A stretch of DNA of 64,000 nt from Candidatus Trichofilum aggregatum (GTDB lineage Bacteria; Chloroflexota; Anaerolineae; Promineifilales; Promineifilaceae), in NCBI GenBank assembly GCA_016716885.1, contig JADJUV010000013.1:1-64000 (forward strand). Direction: 5' to 3'. The notes under the pieces are model-generated. The model was not told the origin of the DNA and searched no databases. It saw only the letters and a program-made list of their open reading frames with translations. The translations under genes were made by a program, and so were the position numbers. Of the stretch, positions 58,381-64,000 are shown piece after piece; position 1 is the first letter of the stretch; every line of letters begins with the position of its first letter.

Positions 58381-58603
58381 GTTTCGAGTTTCAGGTTTCA
58401 AGTTCCGAATTCTCACTTGCTCCTCGCTACTCGCAAACTCGCTATTTTCATTCATCATGGCGAGGGCCTGACTTGTGGGAACTCCTGTCATTTCCGATGA
58501 TCCCAATAGAGGGACAATCTTACTGGATGCCACCCACCATTTCGCTTGAGCCATCCACTTTGCTCCGTTTTCAGTTACCCATTCAACTCACAGGCATAGA
58601 ACC

Positions 58604-59113
58604 ATGATTCTATTCGAGACACTGCGCCTCACCGTGCGCCAGCTACAACCCGAAGATGTTGACGCCATGTTTGCTATTTATGGTGATCCCGAAGTGGTGC
58701 GTTGGGTAGATGACGGCCAACCCCTCAGCCGCGACCTGTGCGCCAAATGGATTGATGTTTCCCAGCACAATTACACCAGCAAAGGCTTTGGTGTATCGGC
58801 TGTCATTGAGAAGGCTACCGGCACATTCATCGGTTGTTGCGGTATTATTTACGCTCCCGGCGGTTCCGAGCCGGAAATCATCTATGCCTTCCGCCCATCC
58901 CACTGGGGGCAAGGTTTCGCCAGCGAGGTCGTTCCTGCCATGCTGGCTTATGGCTTTGACACCTGTCACCTGCCGGACATCTATGCCACCATCTTCCCGG
59001 AAAATCTGGCTTCGGCGCGAGTTTTAACCAAAGCGGGAATGTCCTGGTTGCGCGATGACTTCAATGAGGATGGCACCACCACGGCTGTGTATGTCCAAGT
59101 TCAACGGAGGTAA
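58604..59113 (+). CDS. GNAT N-acetyltransferase, RimJ/RimL type
   Basis: 169 residues. LRLTVRQLQPEDVDAMFAIY, FIGCCGIIYAPGGSEPEIIY and PSHWGQGFASEVVPAMLAYG (acetyl-CoA pyrophosphate loop Q-G-F-A) are the RimJ/RimL-like pattern. IYATIFPENLASARVLTKAG follows. It may acetylate a protein N-terminus or a small amine. It stops five bases before the next gene and so is probably cotranscribed with the lactone oxidase gene. Confidence 0.88.
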   Translation: MILFETLRLTVRQLQPEDVDAMFAIYGDPEVVRWVDDGQPLSRDLCAKWIDVSQHNYTSKGFGVSAVIEKATGTFIGCCGIIYAPGGSEPEIIYAFRPSHWGQGFASEVVPAMLAYGFDTCHLPDIYATIFPENLASARVLTKAGMSWLRDDFNEDGTTTAVYVQVQRR

Positions 59114-59118
59114 ACAAG

Positions 59119-60347
59119 ATGGCAGAACCAATTCAACCGATAACCTGGACCAACTGGGTCGGCAACCAATCGTTTTCCCCGCGAGCCATCATTGACGTGG
59201 CCTCTGAAGCCGAGGTGCAAGCGCATGTCGCGGCCGCGGCCGCGAACGGCTATGGTGTTCGTACTTTCGGCGCACGCCACTCCTTCACCCCCATTATCGA
59301 AACCAATGGCATCCTGCTTAACCTGGAAAAACTTAAAGGCGTCACTCACATTGATCCACAAAACCAGTTGGTTACCGCCTTACCTATGACCACCGTGGGC
59401 GAATTTGGCGATCCCTTATGGGCACAAGGGCTGGCCCTGACCAACCAGGGAGATATAGACACCCAGGCCATCGCCGGAGCCATTGCCACTGCCACTCACG
59501 GGCCTCTGGCAAACACTTGGCCAACTCTCCGCCGCCCTCGAAGGGGCACGCATCGTAGATGGTCTGGGTCACATCTTCGAGATTACCCGCAAATCCACCC
59601 CAGATGAACTGGCGGGTTTTACAACATCTATTGGCCTGCTCGGCATTATGACCCAACTGACCATCAAGGTTTCTCCCGCCTACGAACTTCATTCCCATGA
59701 AGTTTCTGCCCTTTACTGAGATGATGGCTCGTTTTAATGAATATTTGGATACCTATCGCAGTTTCTCCTTCTTCTACTGTCCCACCGACGAATCTGCCGA
59801 GTTATACGGCCTCAGCGGAGCCAAAGCCGATGATTGTGCCCTGCGCCTGTTCCAACTACCTGTGCCTGATATCGATCGCGCCCATCTACCCGCCAACGAA
59901 CAAATAGACCGCTCCTACCGCGTCTTCCCCATGGTGTACGAGCCGAACTTCCATGAGATGGAATATTTTCTGCCCCTTGATCAGGCACATGAGCTATTGC
60001 CGGAGATGCGAAAGCTAATGTTGCGCTGGTTGCCCTTGAGCATCTACCCTCTGGAAATCCGTAATGTTGCCGCTGACGAAGCCTGGCTTAGTCCCAACTA
60101 CCAGCGGGATAATCTGGTTGTTTCCATTTCTGGACAGCCAGGAACGGATTATTGGGATTATCTGCGGGCTTGTGATAGCCTGTTTGCCGAATTCAAAGGG
60201 CGGCCGCATTGGGGCAAACTCCACTTTATGACAGCCGACCGCCTGGAACGGCTCTTCCCGCGTTACAACGATTTTGTCACCCTGCGCCGCCGCTTTGATC
60301 CGAAGGGCACTTTTCTTAACAGCCACACACGAGCCTTGTTTGCCTGA
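59119..60347 (+). CDS. FAD-binding lactone/alditol oxidase family protein (frameshifts)
   Basis: About 409 residues. The start ATG has CGGAGGTAAACAAG before it. The FAD-linked oxidase N-domain has YGVRTFGARHSFTPI (the His of the HSF motif is the usual covalent FAD site) and GAIATATHG. Shifts near 59508 and 59690 are required to keep the frame through GLGHIFEITRKSTPDELAGF and LGIMTQLTIKVSPAYEL. The C-domain ends MKFLPFTEMMARFN through RYNDFVTLRRRFDPKGTFLN. This is the D-arabinono-1,4-lactone, gulonolactone or alditol oxidase group. The exact substrate is open. Confidence 0.85.
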
Positions 60348-60377
60348 TGGCAAGCGCAGTCCCTCTGGTGAGAAAGC

Positions 60378-60428
60378 CTTCCGAAGGTTTCGGGAAAGGT
60401 GTTGACCAGTAAAACAAACCTTCGGAAG
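60378..60428. repeat. Hairpin CTTCCGAAGGTTT / AAACCTTCGGAAG
   Basis: 13-base exact inverted repeat (60378-60390 and 60416-60428) after the oxidase stop. Each arm is itself nearly palindromic (TTCCGAA). No U run follows, so terminator function is uncertain. Confidence 0.6.
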
Positions 60429-60492
60429 ACTGAACGGCTACGCCTGATATCTGATAGCGACGAATGTCCGATAAAAAGAGGTGTAGGGACGA

Positions 60493-60933
60493 ATGCCAGA
60501 TAAATTCACCATCAGAGTAGCTAAAATAGCTGACGCGGCCGCGCTAACTCGCCTCAATATTCTCTTCAATGGTTCAAGCGATCCAGCCGAGGTTATGGCC
60601 CAGCGGTTGGCCGATCCCCGCCAGGTGGAGATAGCCCTGGTGGCTGAAAGTGCCGGGCAAGTGATCGGTTTTGCTGGCCTGCGCCGGATTCCTAGCCTTT
60701 TTTATGCCGAGACATTCGCTGAGTTAACCGAATTGTTCGTTGAAGAACGATACCGGCGGCAAGGCATTGGCCAGGCACTCATCACCGTAGCTGAGCAGTT
60801 GGCTATTCAGGGTGGGTCCAGGGAACTCATGGTTCTTACCGGTAAGGATAATCAGGAAGCACAGTCGCTGTATCGGTCTCAGGGATACGGGAATATGACG
60901 ATGAGGATTTGGCCTTGCACAAGAACCTTCTAA
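60493..60933 (+). CDS. GNAT N-acetyltransferase
   Basis: 146 residues. TIRVAKIADAAALTRLNILF, VEIALVAESAGQVIGFAGLR, VEERYRRQGIGQALITVAEQ (Q-R-x-x-G-x-G/A acetyl-CoA loop) and SRELMVLTGKDNQEAQSLYR are the GNAT core. Target unknown. Start ATG at 60493 has only a weak GGTGTAGG upstream. It is separated from the oxidase by a hairpin. Confidence 0.85.
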   Translation: MPDKFTIRVAKIADAAALTRLNILFNGSSDPAEVMAQRLADPRQVEIALVAESAGQVIGFAGLRRIPSLFYAETFAELTELFVEERYRRQGIGQALITVAEQLAIQGGSRELMVLTGKDNQEAQSLYRSQGYGNMTMRIWPCTRTF

Positions 60934-60945
60934 AGACTGGCTAGC

Positions 60946-61020
60946 CTTTAGAGCTAGAGGAGAGAGCCAGAGGGAATTACTTTGTAGAATCCTCTCGTTC
61001 TAGCTCTGAACTCTAAACAC
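60946..61020. repeat. Word repeat TTTAGAGCTAGAGGAGAG / CCTCTCGTTCTAGCTC
   Basis: Left arm TTAGAGCTAGAGG and right arm CCTCTCGTTCTAGC can pair around AATTACTTTGTAGAA. The layout matches 17135-17200 nearly word for word. Confidence 0.7.
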
Positions 61021-61070
61021 ACGGCCTGAGGCCAATAAACAAAATCCTCGACAAGACGTATAATGCCTAC

Positions 61071-62012
61071 ATGACAATCTCTTCCCCCACTTACCCGGAT
61101 CGCGCATTTCTCACCCGTTTTGCCTGGCTTTCTCTCGGTGCCGCCATTTTTACCATTTTTCTGAAAGCGGCCGCGTACTGGCTGACTGGCTCGGTGGGTT
61201 TATTGTCGGATGCGCTGGAGTCGTTTGTCAACCTGGCCGGAGCGGTGATGGCGCTGGCTATGTTGACCGTGGCCGCCCGCCCTGCCGATGAAGACCACGC
61301 GTATGGTCACAGCAAGGCCGAATATTTTTCCAGTGGCGTAGAGGGGACCTTGATTTTGATTGCGGCCGCGAGCATCGCTTATGCCGCCGTTCAACGTCTC
61401 ATTACGCCTCAACCCCTGGAGCAGGTTGGGCTAGGTCTGGGCGTATCTGTTGTTGCTTCTCTGGTCAACCTGGGTGTAGCCCTGGTGCTCAAACGAGCCG
61501 GTAAACAGTACCAATCTATCACTCTGGAAGCTAATTCCCGCCATTTAATGACCGATGTCTGGACATCGGTCGGGGTATTGTTGGGTGTTGGTGCTGTTGC
61601 CTTGACTGGTTGGACGCGGCTTGACCCTATTGTGGCTATCCTGGTGGCGGCTAACATTGTGTGGTCAGGGGTGGGTATTGTGCGCCAATCGGTATTGGGG
61701 CTGATGGATACCGCCTTACCCACTGAGGAACAGACGAAAATCCAGGCAGTACTCGCTCCTTATATTGAGAGCGGCATAGAATTTCATGCTTTGCGTACCC
61801 GTCAATCGGGATCAAGACGATTTGTCTCGTTTCATGTTCTCGTTCCCGGTTTGTGGACCGTGCAGCACGGCCATCAGGTTTTGGAACAAATCGAAGCAGA
61901 CATTCGTCGAAACTTGCCTAATGCAACCGTTTTTACGCACCTGGAATCGCTTAATGACCCAACTTCCTGGGAAGATATTCACCTGGATCGTGAGAAAAAG
62001 CCAATTCCCTAG
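61071..62012 (+). CDS. Cation diffusion facilitator family transporter
   Basis: 313 residues, six membrane helices in the first 200. SVGLLSDALESFVNLAGAVM holds the Asp of the helix-2 metal site, and HAYGHSKAEYFSSGVEGTLI is the conserved helix 2-3 loop of CDF proteins. LMTDVWTSVGVLLGVG has the paired Asp of helix 5. A cytoplasmic domain of about 90 residues ends the protein. It exports Zn, Fe, Mn or a related divalent ion by proton antiport; the ion cannot be told from the sequence. Confidence 0.93.
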   Translation: MTISSPTYPDRAFLTRFAWLSLGAAIFTIFLKAAAYWLTGSVGLLSDALESFVNLAGAVMALAMLTVAARPADEDHAYGHSKAEYFSSGVEGTLILIAAASIAYAAVQRLITPQPLEQVGLGLGVSVVASLVNLGVALVLKRAGKQYQSITLEANSRHLMTDVWTSVGVLLGVGAVALTGWTRLDPIVAILVAANIVWSGVGIVRQSVLGLMDTALPTEEQTKIQAVLAPYIESGIEFHALRTRQSGSRRFVSFHVLVPGLWTVQHGHQVLEQIEADIRRNLPNATVFTHLESLNDPTSWEDIHLDREKKPIP

Positions 62013-62086
62013 GAAGAAGGGTTCTGGTTCCTTCGCCTCGGTGGGGAGAGGATTAGGCTGAGGGGTTGTTGACATGAGGAAAAACG

Positions 62087-62866
62087 ATGTTTATCACGAG
62101 TGATGAGGCACAGCTACTGGCGGTTTCTTTTGGTTCAGGATCACGAACCTTGTTAGCGTTCGGCGGTTGGGTGGGAAATTGGGAGCTATGGGCCGAGCCG
62201 TTCACCATCCTCAGTCAGACCTGGCGCACTGTGGCTTATGATCACCGGGGAGCCGGGGCAACGATCTGCCCGCTCGAATCCATTACCATGACTAACATGG
62301 TGAATGATGTTTTTGCCGTGATGAATGCCCTGGCAATTGACCAATGTGTCCTGGCGGCTGAATCGGCCGGAGTAGCGGTGGCCTTGCAGGCTGTTTTACA
62401 ACACCCGGAACGATTTACCGGTCTGGTGATTGTAGACGGAGCATATTACCGTCTGCCCCAAGCTGGCCCCAGTCCATTTGTGCAGGCTTTGCGAGCAAAT
62501 CACGAAGCGACGATGAAACAATTTGTTAATACCTGTGTGCCGGAGCCGGATAACGAGGCGATTAAACATTGGGGAAGGCAAATCGTGATGCGTTCACCGC
62601 AAGCGGCCGCGATCCAATTGTATGAAATTATGGACGGGGTTGATCTGCGGCCGCAGGTCCATCTTGTTGCTGTCCCTACGCTTATTTGCCACGGGGAAGC
62701 TGATGCCCTTGTGCCATTGCCTGATGCTCAGTGGTTGGCTGACCAGATACCCGGAAGCCATCTCCATGTTTTACCAGGGGCAGGGCATGTACCCACGATG
62801 ACGCGGCCGCACGAAATCGCCGCAATCATCAACCAGTTTTTTGACCCCACCTCTATCGCCCACTAG
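62087..62866 (+). CDS. Alpha/beta hydrolase
   Basis: 259 residues. LAFGGWVGNWELWAEPFTIL and TVAYDHRGAGATICP are the strand 3 and 4 parts. The nucleophile elbow is LAAESAGVAVAL (A-E-S-A-G). The acid is Asp in HGEADALVPLPDA and the His is in LPGAGHVPTM. The substrate is unknown; esterases and lactonases of this size are common. It begins 74 bases after the CDF gene. Octamers at 62603, 62647 and 62803. Confidence 0.9.
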   Translation: MFITSDEAQLLAVSFGSGSRTLLAFGGWVGNWELWAEPFTILSQTWRTVAYDHRGAGATICPLESITMTNMVNDVFAVMNALAIDQCVLAAESAGVAVALQAVLQHPERFTGLVIVDGAYYRLPQAGPSPFVQALRANHEATMKQFVNTCVPEPDNEAIKHWGRQIVMRSPQAAAIQLYEIMDGVDLRPQVHLVAVPTLICHGEADALVPLPDAQWLADQIPGSHLHVLPGAGHVPTMTRPHEIAAIINQFFDPTSIAH

Positions 62867-62980
62867 AATTCTGATGGTCAGACCGCTTAAACGAATAGCT
62901 GTCAGCATTTCAGCTTTTTTGCTGGCTGACTGGCTGACAAGCTATTTTCACCAGAGAACAAACCATTAATCGAGGTGAAC

Positions 62981-63481
62981 ATGACTGATTATCATCTGGC
63001 TCAAATCAACATTGGTCGTATGAAAGCGCCACTGGATGATCCGCTCATGGCTGGTTTTGTGACCCGGCTGGATGAGATCAACACCCTGGCCGACGAAAGC
63101 CCCGGTTTTGTCTGGCGGCTACAAACTGACGAAGGCAACGCCACCTATTTGCGCCCCTATGAGGACGAACGGATCATCGTTAATATGTCCATGTGGGCAA
63201 GCGTGACCCATCTGAAGGCATATGTGTTCCATACGGCCCATGTCGAACTGATGCGGCAACGGCAGAACTGGTTTGAGAAATTTGCCGGAACCTATACCGC
63301 CTTGTGGTGGGTTCCAGTGGGACATGTCCCCGGCCTGGACGAGGCCAAAAAGCGACTGGCTCATCTGGAAAAACATGGCCCCACTCCCTTTGCCTTCACC
63401 TTTGCCAAACCATTCCCGGTGGATGAGGCCTATCAACAGACCATTGATTGGTCATCGTTTCAACCCTGCCCGGCGGCATAG
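62981..63481 (+). CDS. DUF3291 domain protein
   Basis: 166 residues. YHLAQINIGRMKAPLDDPLM and FVWRLQTDEGNATYLRPYED, then VNMSMWASVTHLKAYVFHTA, are typical of DUF3291, a stand-alone ABM-like fold of unknown function. ATG 62981 is chosen because GAGGTGAAC precedes it; the alternative 62975 adds two residues. It is followed 24 bases later by the flavin-type gene. An octamer starts on the last base of its stop. Confidence 0.85.
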   Translation: MTDYHLAQINIGRMKAPLDDPLMAGFVTRLDEINTLADESPGFVWRLQTDEGNATYLRPYEDERIIVNMSMWASVTHLKAYVFHTAHVELMRQRQNWFEKFAGTYTALWWVPVGHVPGLDEAKKRLAHLEKHGPTPFAFTFAKPFPVDEAYQQTIDWSSFQPCPAA

Positions 63482-63504
63482 CGGCCGCGCCCTCGTGTGT
63501 ACCT

Positions 63505-64000
63505 ATGGCATTTATCACCTTGCCCCCAGAAGTCTCTGCGGTTTTTCGTGAGTTTCGCACCTGTGAGTTTTCTACCATTGGTCGAGATGGAACCCCCATC
63601 GCCTGGCCGATCTCGGCCCGTTATTTGCCGGAACAGGGACAATTTTTGTTGACAACCTCGATTGCCCTGTCGCAAAAAGCCGTTAACATCCGGCGCAACC
63701 CTCAGGTGGCTTTGCTTTTCTCTAACCCAACTACCAGTGGCCTGGACAACGCGCCCGCCGTATTGGTGCAGGGCATCGCGGCCGCGCCCGACCAAATCAC
63801 CACATCCGTCGCCGGGTTAGAGGATTATTGGCGGGACACCATCTTCCGACGACAACCGATCTCGCGCTCGTACAGCAGTAACGCCCTCATGCGTTACCTG
63901 ATGGATTGGTATTACCTGCGAATTGTGATCACCGTGCGGCCGCGGACTATTCGCTGGTGGCCGTCCGGTGATTTTAGCCAGGAAGGGATGAAGCTGGGAA
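63505..64000 (+). CDS. Pyridoxamine 5'-phosphate oxidase-like protein, 3' end beyond window
   Basis: At least 165 residues from ATG 63505, still open at the edge. FREFRTCEFSTIGRDGTPIA is the first strand pair and AWPISARYLPEQGQFLLTTS continues the split-barrel. VNIRRNPQVALLFSNPT is the flavin phosphate-binding region. Such proteins bind FMN, F420 or heme; the cofactor cannot be decided. It may be translated with the DUF3291 gene. Octamers at 63778 and 63936. Confidence 0.85.
   Translation, partial: MAFITLPPEVSAVFREFRTCEFSTIGRDGTPIAWPISARYLPEQGQFLLTTSIALSQKAVNIRRNPQVALLFSNPTTSGLDNAPAVLVQGIAAAPDQITTSVAGLEDYWRDTIFRRQPISRSYSSNALMRYLMDWYYLRIVITVRPRTIRWWPSGDFSQEGMKLG

Noticed and set aside
58377..58607. 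76-codon plus-strand frame
   Set aside because: It is made of the FEFQVSSSEF-type repeat word and a gap; no ribosome site, and it touches the next gene by chance.

Overview
The window reads as chromosomal DNA of a free-living heterotrophic bacterium. LytR-CpsA-Psr and FemX-type wall enzymes, YvcK, a FadN-type beta-oxidation protein, paired acyl-CoA dehydrogenases and a chimeric polysaccharide polymerase fit Chloroflexota (Anaerolineae-like) best. No rRNA, tRNA or single-copy phylogenetic marker is present, so this placement is an inference with low confidence. GC content looks to be in the mid-fifties by eye. No phage, conjugative region or CRISPR array was seen.

Layout. 1-4161: remnant of an Rpn-type nuclease gene, a CapA-like lipoprotein gene, and isocitrate dehydrogenase kinase/phosphatase (aceK). 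4162-14108: a TetR gene with a clear promoter and twin operator, folP, then fatty-acid oxidation genes (two acyl-CoA dehydrogenases, an SDR, fadN and a thiolase with a broken 3' end), interrupted by a RelE-like toxin-antitoxin pair. 14414-21499: an SDR and an amine-use cluster (Eat-like permease, glutamine-synthetase-like ligase, gamma-glutamyl hydrolase) followed by a TPR-LuxR regulator. 21583-35217: a mostly leftward block with a glycosidase-polymerase chimera, a DUF348-G5-propeller lipoprotein, a UvrD-like helicase, a FecR-like protein, acylphosphatase, pyrD and an LCP wall enzyme. 35323-50744: a membrane protein, DinB-like protein, S9 peptidase, SDR, small kinase, glycosyltransferase, two MFS exporters, a Pro/Ala-linker metallopeptidase, a TPR protein, an MA-like peptidase and folK. 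50882-64000: rightward genes for YvcK, GAPDH, a MazG-like protein, a trans-sulfuration enzyme, SRPBCC, a DUF3267-like zincin, FemX, two GNATs, a lactone oxidase, a CDF transporter, an alpha/beta hydrolase, DUF3291, and a PPOX-type protein cut by the right edge.

Three window-wide patterns stand out. First, the palindrome GCGGCCGC occurs about 121 times (counted by eye), roughly one per 530 bp and about fifty times chance, almost always inside genes and in all three reading frames. It behaves like the cyanobacterial HIP1 octamer. Second, nearly every intergenic gap carries a fold-back array built from a short degenerate word, with a different word at different loci and the same words returning at distant loci; some arrays lie inside coding sequence. 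Third, about 20 of 56 gene loci carry one or more single-base frameshifts in otherwise conserved proteins, many at homopolymers. This looks more like residual sequencing error than real gene decay, so coordinates of those genes span the whole broken frame.
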